Assembly: GCF_000378825.1 (NCBI RefSeq)
Contig: NZ_KB900388.1
Coordinates: 2,673,818-2,737,817 of the forward strand
DNA length: 64,000 nt
Reading direction: 5' to 3'
Origin: Salinispora vitiensis
GTDB lineage: Bacteria; Actinomycetota; Actinomycetes; Mycobacteriales; Micromonosporaceae
The notes under the pieces are model-generated. The model searched no databases. It had not been told where the DNA came from and saw only the letters and a program-made list of their open reading frames with translations. A program made the translations under genes and the position numbers. This document shows positions 8,232 through 16,948 of the stretch, piece after piece. Position 1 is the stretch's first letter. Each line of letters starts with the position of its first letter.

Positions 8232-9707
8232 ATGACCGAGGAAGCCGCCCGCCACCAGCCAGCCGGGGCGACGCCACCACCCGCGGCACCGACTGGTGAA
8301 CCGCCGCCGCCCGGGGGCCCACCCGGGGATCCGCCCACCCCGCCGCCGCCCGGGGGCCCACCCGGGGATCCGTCCACCCCACCGCCCGGGAGCAGCGGCT
8401 TCACCTCGCGGTTCGGGCTGGTCCGTCCGCACGACGGCCGCTATCTGGCTGGCGTCTGCGCGGCGATCGGCCGGGCGACGAACACCGACCCGGTGCTCTG
8501 GCGGGTGCTACTCGCGGTGCTCGGCTTCTTCGGCGGCATCGGCATCCTGGTGTACGTCTCCGCCTGGCTGATCATCCCGGGCGAGGGGGACACCGCCTCA
8601 CCGGTCGAGTCGATGCTGGGTCGGGGACGCTCCAGCATGTCCCCGGTCACCGTGATCGTGCTCGGCATCCTGGTGGCGGTCAGCTTCGCCTTCATCGTCA
8701 CCGACGCGTTCCGGGCCGTGCTGCTCGGCGCGGCGATCCTGATCAGCGGGGCGCTGCTACTCAACCGCGAACGTTCGGGCCGATCCGGCTCGGACGTCCC
8801 ACCGTCGCCGACCTGGCCGGCCTCGGCACCGCCGCCCGCCGGACCGAGCTGGGCACCGCCGCCGACCTGGCCGACCTCGGCACCGCCGCCCGCCGGACCG
8901 ACCTGGACACCGCCGCCGACCTGGCCGACCTCGGCACCGCCGCCCGCCGGACCGAGCTGGGCACCGCCGCCGGCAGCACCGACGGTGCCCGAGGCTGCAC
9001 CTGGCGGCGTCCGCCTGCCGTTCGCCCCGCATGGGCCGTACGCCTCGCCGGCCCCGCCGCCGACCCCGCGACGGCAGCGGAAACGACCGCGGGAACGGTC
9101 CGCGCTCGGTGGGGTGACCTTCTCGCTGGTCTTCCTCGTCCTCGGGTTGCTGACCCTCCTCGACCTGGCCGGTGTACCCGCCCTCGGCGCGTCCGCGTAC
9201 TTCGCGGCCGTCCTGGCCACCATCGGCCTCGGCCTACTCGTCGGCGCCTGGTTCGGCCGGGCCCGCTGGCTCATCGCGCTCGGCCTGATCACCGCCGCCG
9301 CACTGGGGGTGGCCACCGTGGCCGAGTCCGACCGGTTCCGAGCGGTGAACCAAGCGGTGACCTGGGCGCCTGCCAGCCACGCTGAGCTCGCGAGCCGGTA
9401 CGAGAACCTCGCCGGCAACTCGCTACTCGACCTGCGCTCGGTGGATTTCACCGGAGAACGCAGCGAGACCACGGTGGCGGTCACCGCCGGGACGGCCACC
9501 GTGATCCTGCCCCCGGACGTTGACGCCACCGTCACCGCGACCGTCACCGTCGGCGACGCGGTCGTCTTCGACCAGAGCGTCGCCAAGCGCAGCGGCTCCG
9601 CCGGTTCGCACCGCGAAAGCACCGACCTGGGGGCGGACGGCCCCGGTGGCGGGACGCTGCGCCTCTTCGTTCACGTTGACGTCGGCAAGCTGGAGGTGAC
9701 CCGGTGA
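8232..9707 (+). CDS. PspC-domain membrane protein with LiaF-like C-terminal domain
   Basis: 491 residues, starting MTEEAARHQ at an ATG with GAGG just upstream. Order: a Pro/Gly-rich cytoplasmic tail with two near-identical repeats; a PspC domain (DGRYLAGVCAAIGRATNTDPVLW region); one further hydrophobic pair; a Pro/Ala/Trp-rich linker of three 18-residue repeats; a second membrane block of about three helices; and a C-terminal beta-rich domain (LDLRSVDFTG, VILPPDVDATVTATV) like the LiaF C-terminal domain. Divergent from the PspC kinase-regulator pair, so it is probably their modulator or target. The repeats make the length likely to vary between strains. Confidence 0.85.
   Translation: MTEEAARHQPAGATPPPAAPTGEPPPPGGPPGDPPTPPPPGGPPGDPSTPPPGSSGFTSRFGLVRPHDGRYLAGVCAAIGRATNTDPVLWRVLLAVLGFFGGIGILVYVSAWLIIPGEGDTASPVESMLGRGRSSMSPVTVIVLGILVAVSFAFIVTDAFRAVLLGAAILISGALLLNRERSGRSGSDVPPSPTWPASAPPPAGPSWAPPPTWPTSAPPPAGPTWTPPPTWPTSAPPPAGPSWAPPPAAPTVPEAAPGGVRLPFAPHGPYASPAPPPTPRRQRKRPRERSALGGVTFSLVFLVLGLLTLLDLAGVPALGASAYFAAVLATIGLGLLVGAWFGRARWLIALGLITAAALGVATVAESDRFRAVNQAVTWAPASHAELASRYENLAGNSLLDLRSVDFTGERSETTVAVTAGTATVILPPDVDATVTATVTVGDAVVFDQSVAKRSGSAGSHRESTDLGADGPGGGTLRLFVHVDVGKLEVTR
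8302..8379 (+). repeat. Two 39-bp tandem repeats in the PspC/LiaF-like gene
   Basis: Two adjacent in-frame copies, nearly identical, encode PPGGPPGDP-type repeats in the cytoplasmic N-terminal tail. The 39-bp period keeps frame, so copy number could change without disrupting the gene. Confidence 0.8.
8811..8972 (+). repeat. Three 54-bp tandem repeats in the PspC/LiaF-like gene
   Basis: The unit begins with ACCTGGCC and recurs at 8811, 8865 and 8919, coding for an 18-residue PTWPTSAPPPAGP-type unit. The repeats sit between the two membrane blocks and look like a flexible linker. Conservation at the DNA level suggests recent duplication or gene conversion. Confidence 0.85.
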
Positions 9708-9973
9708 AGCCTCACCGCACCGACTTGGTGTCGCTGATCTTCGGACTACTCTTCCTTCTCCTGGCCGTCTGGTGGCTGGTCGCCCGGTTACTCGAATTCA
9801 CGCTCCCCGCGGTGGGCTGGTTCCTGGCCGGAGCGCTGCTACTGATCGGCGTACTGGGGCTGGTCGGGGCGCTTCGCGCGGCCCGGTCTGGCAGCCCGAC
9901 CGCTCCGGAGGCGGAGGTGCCACCAACCGGTGCGACGCCGGAACCTGGGCCCACCGAGGGGGACCGGCGCTGA
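9704..9973 (+). CDS. Small two-helix membrane protein
   Basis: 89 residues with two hydrophobic segments (about residues 9-28 and 35-54), then a polar Pro/Glu-rich cytoplasmic tail. The GTG start overlaps the stop of the PspC/LiaF-like gene (GTGA), so the two are coupled and probably share a role in the envelope-stress module. I recognise no family beyond generic actinobacterial small membrane proteins. Confidence 0.75.
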   Translation: MKPHRTDLVSLIFGLLFLLLAVWWLVARLLEFTLPAVGWFLAGALLLIGVLGLVGALRAARSGSPTAPEAEVPPTGATPEPGPTEGDRR

Positions 9974-10146
9974 GCGCGACGCCGGGTCGATCGACTCGGG
10001 GCATATGCTGGCCGGTGGCGCCCGCCCCGCCGCGCACCCGCCAGTTCGACCCGGCCAACCGCCCGCGGGCGACGCCGAGTGACCCGACGCCGATCGCGCC
10101 GATCTCACCAACCCCGTCGTCCCGACCCGTCAGGAGCTTGTCCGAC

Positions 10147-11400
10147 ATGACCCAGTCCCCCGCCGTGCTTCCTACCGGCCGCTCCGGTCCGGTCCGCGTC
10201 GGCGAGCGCGCCGCCCGTGTCCTCGTCTCGGAACTCGCCCGGATCAACGAGCCGAAGGCTGCCCTGCTGGTTGACGCCAGCCTGGAGTCCCCGGTACTCA
10301 CCGCGGCGATCGAGGCGCTGTTGCCCGGTGACACGCTCACCGTCGTACCGGCCGGGTGGTCGGACGCCGAGATGCTGCGCGCGCACGTAGCCGCCCAGGG
10401 CCCCTGGGTGGCCGAGCGGGTCCGAGTTGTTGACGCGCTGGCCGACGCCGAGGCCGCAGCGGTGGCGATCATCGGTGCACCGCTCACCGGGACGGCCGAG
10501 GAGACCCGTGCCACCCTCGACGGGCTCGGCAAGTACCTCGACAACGGGGCCACGTTGAGCGTCGCCACCCCCGCCATCACCAAGCGCACCGGGGGCGCGA
10601 GCGACGAACTGGACCGCCAGGCCGCGCTGCACGGCGTCGGTAGTGACCTGCTGCTGCGCAACAACCCACCGCTGCGGGTGCACCGGCTGCGCTTCAGCCC
10701 GGCCACGGCAGCGGCGGCGCTGGGGCTGGCCCCGGCGTACCGACCCGCCAGCGTGCCGCTGACCCGCACGATGCACATCGACAGCAACGGGGTGGCCGCC
10801 GCCGGGATCGCCCTCGGGTTGGCGGCGGTGGCCCGGGTCGCCCGGCCGAACTCAAAGCTGTGGCTGCTGCCGGCCCTCGCCGCCGCGCCGGTCGCCGCCT
10901 TCTTCCGGGACCCGGAGCGGGAGGTGCCAGCGGATCCGTCCGCGGTGGTCGCCTCCGCCGATGGCCGGGTGCTCTCGGTACAACGGCTCTCCGACGAGCG
11001 GTTCGGCGACGGCGAGTGGCTGCGGATCGCCGTGTTCCTGTCGGTGCTCGACGTCCACATCAACCGCTCCCCGGTGGCGGGCAAGGTGGTCGACCACTTC
11101 GTGACCGAGGGTGGCTTCGCCAACGCGATGAAGCCCGATGCGGAACACAATGTCGCCGCGTACACGGTGTTGGACACCACCAACGGAACGGTGGTCGTGG
11201 CGCAACGTACGGGATTGATCGCCCGGCGGATCGTGCAGCGGGCGCCCATCGGTTCGCTGCTGGCCAAAGGCGAGCGGTTTGGGCTGATCAGGTTCGGCTC
11301 ACGCACCGATGTCTACCTGCCGGCCGATGCGGCGCAGCCACTGGTCGGGCCCGGCGACCGGGTCGTCGGCGGGTCGTCGGTCATCGCCCGCTGGCACTGA
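10147..11400 (+). CDS. psd: Phosphatidylserine decarboxylase with N-terminal extension
   Basis: Converts phosphatidylserine to phosphatidylethanolamine at the membrane. The catalytic part (about residues 235-417) shows FFRDPER, ASADGRVL, DVHINRSP, and a C-terminal GGSSVIARW. The GGSS is the self-cleavage site, where Ser becomes the pyruvoyl group, as in the LGST/GGSS motif of the family. Total length is 417 residues against about 210-240 for the short actinobacterial form. The first 180 residues form an alpha/beta stretch (AALLVDASLES, AAVAIIGAPLTG, NGATLSVATPA) resembling the non-catalytic half of RsmC-type methyltransferases, without a clear SAM-binding glycine motif. Start: the first ATG consistent with coding composition. 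It converges on the phosphatidylserine synthase gene, which supplies its substrate. Confidence 0.92.
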   Translation: MTQSPAVLPTGRSGPVRVGERAARVLVSELARINEPKAALLVDASLESPVLTAAIEALLPGDTLTVVPAGWSDAEMLRAHVAAQGPWVAERVRVVDALADAEAAAVAIIGAPLTGTAEETRATLDGLGKYLDNGATLSVATPAITKRTGGASDELDRQAALHGVGSDLLLRNNPPLRVHRLRFSPATAAAALGLAPAYRPASVPLTRTMHIDSNGVAAAGIALGLAAVARVARPNSKLWLLPALAAAPVAAFFRDPEREVPADPSAVVASADGRVLSVQRLSDERFGDGEWLRIAVFLSVLDVHINRSPVAGKVVDHFVTEGGFANAMKPDAEHNVAAYTVLDTTNGTVVVAQRTGLIARRIVQRAPIGSLLAKGERFGLIRFGSRTDVYLPADAAQPLVGPGDRVVGGSSVIARWH

Positions 11401-11433
11401 CCGCGTCGTCGGCCGGGCGCCGGAAGGAGCTGT

Positions 11434-11466
11434 GGCGGGGGCGCCGGGAAGCCCCGGTGCCCCGCC
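11434..11466. terminator. Bidirectional terminator between psd and pssA
   Basis: A GC-rich stem of about 14 bp with one bulge and one G-U pair around the loop AAGC, in the 79-bp gap between the convergent psd and pssA stop codons. It serves both strands by symmetry. Confidence 0.75.
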
Positions 11467-11479
11467 CGTGAAACCCGAA

Positions 11480-12241
11480 TCAGACGGTACGGCGCTGCCG
11501 CAGCCAGAGCACCGGACCGCTGAGCAGGTAGCCCACCACGACCAGGGCGAAGGTGAGCCGGGGGTCGACCAGCGCGCCGACCAGTGGAGCCAGCCACACC
11601 CAGGGCGGCAGCTTCACCAGGCGGGCGAGCTTCGCGTACGGAAAGTTGGAGACCATCGCGCAGGCGAGCAGCGCCACCCCGCCGAGCAGGACCAGCCCGG
11701 ACACCGGCAGCCCGATGGCGACGGTCAGGGCCAGCATGGCGGCCGCCATGGTGGTGGGCACCCCGCAGAAGAATCGGTTGTCCTTCGGCGAGACGTTGAA
11801 CCGGGCGAGGCGGATCGCGGCGCAGGACGCGACGAGCGCACAGGCCACCGCGGCGGCGGCCGGGGGCACCGAGCCAGCCAGTGAGGCGTAGACCACTACC
11901 GGGGCGGCGAGGCCGAAGGAGCACATGTCGGCCAACGAGTCCATCTGGGCGCCAAACGGCGTGGCCACGCCGAGTCGGCGGGCGAGGGCACCGTCGAGAC
12001 CGTCGAAGGCGACGCAGGCGATCAGGCAGAGGGCCGCAGGCCGCACCTCACCCTGCATGGCCAGGAAGATCGCCAGCATGCCGAGGGTGAGGCTGGCGAG
12101 GGTGCAGCCGTTGACCAGCGCGAATTTCATCTGCCGGGCCGGCGTGCGGACACCGGGAAGGAGCGGAGCCGGGGTCGCCGCCGCTTCCTCCACTGGCGGT
12201 GCCGGGGCGACCGCAGGGGTGACCGGAACGATCGTCTCCAC
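11480..12241 (-). CDS. pssA: CDP-diacylglycerol-serine O-phosphatidyltransferase
   Basis: Makes phosphatidylserine from CDP-diacylglycerol and serine. The CDP-alcohol phosphotransferase signature D-x2-DG-x2-AR-x8-G-x3-D-x3-D is complete (begins DGLDGALAR and ends DSLAD), with about six to seven membrane helices around it. The start is uncertain. The GTG at 12241 gives 253 residues; an ATG at 12130 would begin just before the first helix (MKFALVNG), and a GTG at 12352 would add an Arg-rich segment that also looks coding. No strong ribosome binding site separates these options. Confidence 0.88.
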   Translation of the reverse strand: METIVPVTPAVAPAPPVEEAAATPAPLLPGVRTPARQMKFALVNGCTLASLTLGMLAIFLAMQGEVRPAALCLIACVAFDGLDGALARRLGVATPFGAQMDSLADMCSFGLAAPVVVYASLAGSVPPAAAAVACALVASCAAIRLARFNVSPKDNRFFCGVPTTMAAAMLALTVAIGLPVSGLVLLGGVALLACAMVSNFPYAKLARLVKLPPWVWLAPLVGALVDPRLTFALVVVGYLLSGPVLWLRQRRTV

Positions 12242-12742
12242 CGCGGCGTCGTACCGCGGGTAACGGCGCCGTGGGAACCGGCGCTCGACCAGCGGCCGGT
12301 CAACCCCGGCACGGAGGCCACCGTCCTGGCGGCCCGCCCGGACCCACAGCACCTGACGGGCGATTGTGCCGCTGCGCCGCAGCTGGCCTGTCCATCGACG
12401 CCCTGCAGGACGTGGACTGTCTGTCGTACGACGCCGGCGCCAGGGGGCTCTCGGCACGTTCCCTCCATCACCGGATCGGCACACCGCCACAGTGGCAGGG
12501 CCCCCGGCTGTCTCGTGCCAGACCTTCTTGGCCCAGCAGCCGTTTTGCGGGCTACACCATCGCACAGGCAAACGGGGCTTGGCGATAGCTGCCGGCGGTA
12601 CTTAAAACTCCCTTAAACCGCACGTACCGCCCTCTTACTCCAAATCCGGATCGCATCGCCCGTTACACCGTTAACTTCCCGCACCCAAATGTACCGGAGC
12701 CCAGCGGCGCCACATGACGAGCACTCTTCGGCGCCCGGAATG
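12242..12742. other. Long intergenic region upstream of pssA
   Basis: About 500 bp without a convincing gene. The frame of pssA stays open to 12571, but its translation there is rich in Trp, Cys and Arg and does not look coded. Around 12600-12620 the sequence becomes AT-richer with a near-repeat (TTTAAGGGAG / TTTTAAG on the minus strand) that could be the pssA promoter. If so, the transcript would carry a long leader. No known riboswitch was recognised. Confidence 0.4.
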
Positions 12743-12765
12743 CCCCAATTGCAACTAAATTGGGG
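12743..12765. repeat. Inverted repeat with CCCCAATT arms
   Basis: Perfect 8-bp arms (12743-12750 and 12758-12765) around a 7-base spacer, in the gap between pssA and the first Nudix gene. AT-containing arms are unusual in this very GC-rich sequence, which suggests a protein binding site; it could also be a weak terminator. Confidence 0.5.
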
Positions 12766-12776
12766 AACGCATATTC

Positions 12777-12792
12777 GGTGGGTCAACCCACC
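12777..12792 (-). terminator. Short hairpin after the first double-Nudix gene
   Basis: GGTGGGT, CA, ACCCACC: perfect 7-bp arms, 27 bp past the stop codon of the minus-strand Nudix gene. The two-base centre is tight for an RNA loop, so an operator is also possible. Confidence 0.4.
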
Positions 12793-12818
12793 CGGTGCCA
12801 ATACCGGACAGGAAACAG

Positions 12819-13799
12819 TCAGCGGAGCTCGGCAACCATCCGGGCAGCGATATCGCTGAGCCGCAGCCCCCCGAGCTCGTCGACGGCAAACCAGCTCGCC
12901 CGCGCGGTCGACCCACCAGCCAGCTCCAGCACCCGCGCCTCGGTCGGCTCCTCCACCACCACCGTGTAGATGGCCCGCACGGTGTGCCAGTTCAACGGAC
13001 GCCCCTCCGGCCCGACCCGGCTGGGGTGGTGGAGGCTATCCACACTGATCAACCTGACGACCCGTCCGACCTGACCGGACTCCTCCACCAGCTCGCGCAG
13101 CAGCCCTGTCTCCGGCGCCTCACCGTAGTCGGTGCCGCCGCCGGGCAGGTGCCAGCTGCCAGCGCCCGGGTAGCCCTCCGCGATCAGCGTCAGCAGCACC
13201 CGCCCGGCCGGGTCGGTGACCAGCCCGTACGCGCCGAATCGGCGCCGCAGAGCAGTCGACCCCGGAGCCGTCGACCCCGGCGCCGTCGGTGCCGGAGCCG
13301 TCGCCGCCGAGCTCGTCGGTGCCGGAGCCGTCCGCGCCGACGGCAGCACGCGGGACGTCCCCGAAGGCAGGGGCGCGCCCGGCAGGTCGAGCAACTCCGC
13401 CGTGAACGGCATCACGGGCACCGCCGCCGTCGAGTCAGGCGGGAACCACCCCAGCCTGGCACCGCCGCCCTGCTCCGACCGGAGTACGCCACCCGTGGCG
13501 GTCACGTCGAACACCAGCCGGTCGGTGTGCAGCCCGGATCCGGCGGCGTCAGTGGCCACATCGGCTACCGCCGCCCGAACCCCGGCCACCGTCACGGCCA
13601 ACCCGGTCTCCTCGGCGAACCCGCGGACGACCGCGGCCGCGGGATGCTCGGCGTGTCGAAGGCCGCCACCCGGCAGCCGCCAGGCACCCCGATCCGGGCG
13701 CCCGTCCCCGCCCCGTACGAGTAGCACCTGGCCGCCCTCATCCCGCAGCACCCCATATGCCGCGATCTGCCGCACCTGCACCCTGCCCCCGCCCTGCAC
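12819..13799 (-). CDS. Double-Nudix hydrolase-family protein (paralog A)
   Basis: 326 residues with two Nudix folds joined by a low-complexity Ala/Pro/Thr/Ser linker (about residues 155-185). Nudix proteins hydrolyse nucleoside diphosphates linked to another group. The second box is intact (GGTDYGE-x7-RELVEES). The first has RG in place of the RE pair that binds metal (VVRGFAEETG), so the N-terminal domain may have lost catalysis. The GTG at 13799 is used; two later GTG codons preceded by a G-rich stretch are alternatives. It is paralogous to the next gene upstream. The substrate is unknown. Confidence 0.85.
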   Translation of the reverse strand: MQGGGRVQVRQIAAYGVLRDEGGQVLLVRGGDGRPDRGAWRLPGGGLRHAEHPAAAVVRGFAEETGLAVTVAGVRAAVADVATDAAGSGLHTDRLVFDVTATGGVLRSEQGGGARLGWFPPDSTAAVPVMPFTAELLDLPGAPLPSGTSRVLPSARTAPAPTSSAATAPAPTAPGSTAPGSTALRRRFGAYGLVTDPAGRVLLTLIAEGYPGAGSWHLPGGGTDYGEAPETGLLRELVEESGQVGRVVRLISVDSLHHPSRVGPEGRPLNWHTVRAIYTVVVEEPTEARVLELAGGSTARASWFAVDELGGLRLSDIAARMVAELR

Positions 13800-13884
13800 T
13801 GAATCGATGAGAAGTTGCCGCGACCGACGATAGCTGCGGGAACGTCGGGCTGGGGCGACCAGGCCAGCCGGAGCCTGGGGGCAG

Positions 13885-14823
13885 TCAGGTCAGCCGGGCG
13901 GCCTGGACCGCCTCGGCCGTCACCTCGGTCAGCCGATCGGCCGGGAGGGCGCCCAGCTCCTCCTTCGCGAACCAGCGAGCCTCACAGGTGGACCCACCGA
14001 CGTCGATCACGGTGGGCGGGGCGGGGCGGTCAACCACGACCCGGTAGAAGGCCCGGACCCCGTGCCAGTCGATCGGGTAACCCTCCGGACCGAGCGAGGC
14101 GGCGTCCCGGTGACTCGCCACGCCCAGGAGCTCGACCAACCGCCCGGTCTGCCCGGTCTCCTCAACCAGCTCCCGGATGAGCGCCGCGCCCGGCTGCTCA
14201 CCGTAGTCCGTCCCGCCACCCGGCAGGTGCCAACAACCGGCACCCGGGTACCCGTCCGAGACCCGGGTTAGCAGGACCCGCTCGTCCGGGTCGGTGACGA
14301 CGGCGTACGCGGCGAAGCGCTGCGCCCGGTGCAGGCCGTCCGGCCCCTCGACCGCGTAGAAGGAGGGAAACTCGGGCGGCTCGTCCGGCACGATGTCCGC
14401 CGACGAGGTGGGCAGGCCGAGAGCCCGCGCCGTGAACGAGCGCAGGGGCAGCTCGCGGGCCTGCTCAGGGGTGAACCAGCGGGCCAGGTCGGTGGGCTGG
14501 TCAGCGCGGTCGGCGAGCGTCCCGCCCCGCACCGACACCTGGTAGAGCAGGCGGTCGGTGTGGATCGTGATGCCCCGTTCGGGCAACGCCCGCATGTCGG
14601 CGAGCACGTCGGTGAGGGTGGCGACACTCACCGACAGCCCGGTCTCGGCGGCGGTCTCCCGCACAACTGTGTCGCAGGGGTCCTCGCCGTGGTCCACCGC
14701 GCCCCCGGGCAGCGACCAAGTGCCGGGGGTGCCGGAGCGCTGCGAGGCGCGGACCAGCAGCACCTGACCGACCGAGTTTGTACAAACCGCGTACGCCGCA
14801 ATCCTACGAAGCGGCTCCAGCAT
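13885..14823 (-). CDS. Double-Nudix hydrolase-family protein (paralog B)
   Basis: 312 residues with the same two-domain order as paralog A. Box 2 is intact (GGTDYGE-x7-RELVEETG). Box 1 keeps the RE pair but has Ala at the first Glu of the EE pair (RETAAETG). The start MLEPLRRIAAYAV aligns with paralog A's VRQIAAYGV. The frame is open to 14970, but those extra codons (for example GAA TTT AGC TCT) look non-coding. The 85-bp gap between the paralogs and shared strand suggest one transcript. The linker here is shorter and less repetitive. Confidence 0.83.
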   Translation of the reverse strand: MLEPLRRIAAYAVCTNSVGQVLLVRASQRSGTPGTWSLPGGAVDHGEDPCDTVVRETAAETGLSVSVATLTDVLADMRALPERGITIHTDRLLYQVSVRGGTLADRADQPTDLARWFTPEQARELPLRSFTARALGLPTSSADIVPDEPPEFPSFYAVEGPDGLHRAQRFAAYAVVTDPDERVLLTRVSDGYPGAGCWHLPGGGTDYGEQPGAALIRELVEETGQTGRLVELLGVASHRDAASLGPEGYPIDWHGVRAFYRVVVDRPAPPTVIDVGGSTCEARWFAKEELGALPADRLTEVTAEAVQAARLT

Positions 14824-14976
14824 GAGGGTCACAGAGCTAAATTCTCCCCGTTCCCCGCCACCGACGTCGAAAAGGGTCGGAATCATGACTCCCGGGTCGC
14901 GGGTGAGGGGCAGATCAGGGTAAGGCCCCGGGAAGTCACCGAGGTCAGCCAGAGTCGGGCGACGCACCATGGGGAG

Positions 14977-15288
14977 ATGACAGGCACCGGAACCGCCCAG
15001 CCCCCGTACAAACAGCTCCGTCGCCCCACCACCGACCGGATGATCGCCGGAGTGGCCAGTGGCGTCGGCCGCTACTTAAACGTCGACCCCACGCTGATTC
15101 GGGTCATCTTCGCGGTGACCGGCCTGCTCACCGGCGGGATCGCGCTGCTCGCGTACCCGGTCATGTGGTTCCTGATGCCGGTAGAGCCGTCGGTTGCGCC
15201 GGCCTGGCCGCACCCGACGACAGCCGGGGCGCCGACCGCCGCCCCCACCTGGTCGGGGCCGCAGCCGCCGGCTCCCCCCGTCAGCTGA
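14977..15288 (+). CDS. Small PspC-domain protein
   Basis: 103 residues. The PspC domain (TTDRMIAGVASGVGRYLNVDPTLIRVIF region) spans residues 17-70 with a hydrophobic hairpin ending in MWFLMPVEP, followed by a Pro/Ala-rich tail. PspC proteins act in phage-shock or envelope-stress sensing at the cytoplasmic membrane. Start: an ATG directly preceded by GGGGAG, too close for a normal ribosome binding site, so a leaderless transcript is possible. Third PspC domain in this window. Convergent with guaA, 7 bp apart. Confidence 0.88.
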   Translation: MTGTGTAQPPYKQLRRPTTDRMIAGVASGVGRYLNVDPTLIRVIFAVTGLLTGGIALLAYPVMWFLMPVEPSVAPAWPHPTTAGAPTAAPTWSGPQPPAPPVS

Positions 15289-15293
15289 GCGCG

Positions 15294-16849
<1,556 letters not shown>

Positions 16850-16948
16850 GTGCAGAAAGCCTACCCACCGACACGCCCGACGCCGACCCGGGACCCGAGT
16901 CGGCGCAGCGGCCCCGCCGACCGCGCCGGGCCGCCGTCTCCGTCGGCG

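Noticed and set aside
12242..12571. Upstream extension of pssA to 12571
   Set aside because: Trp/Cys/Arg-rich translation and no ribosome binding site; kept as a start uncertainty rather than coding sequence.
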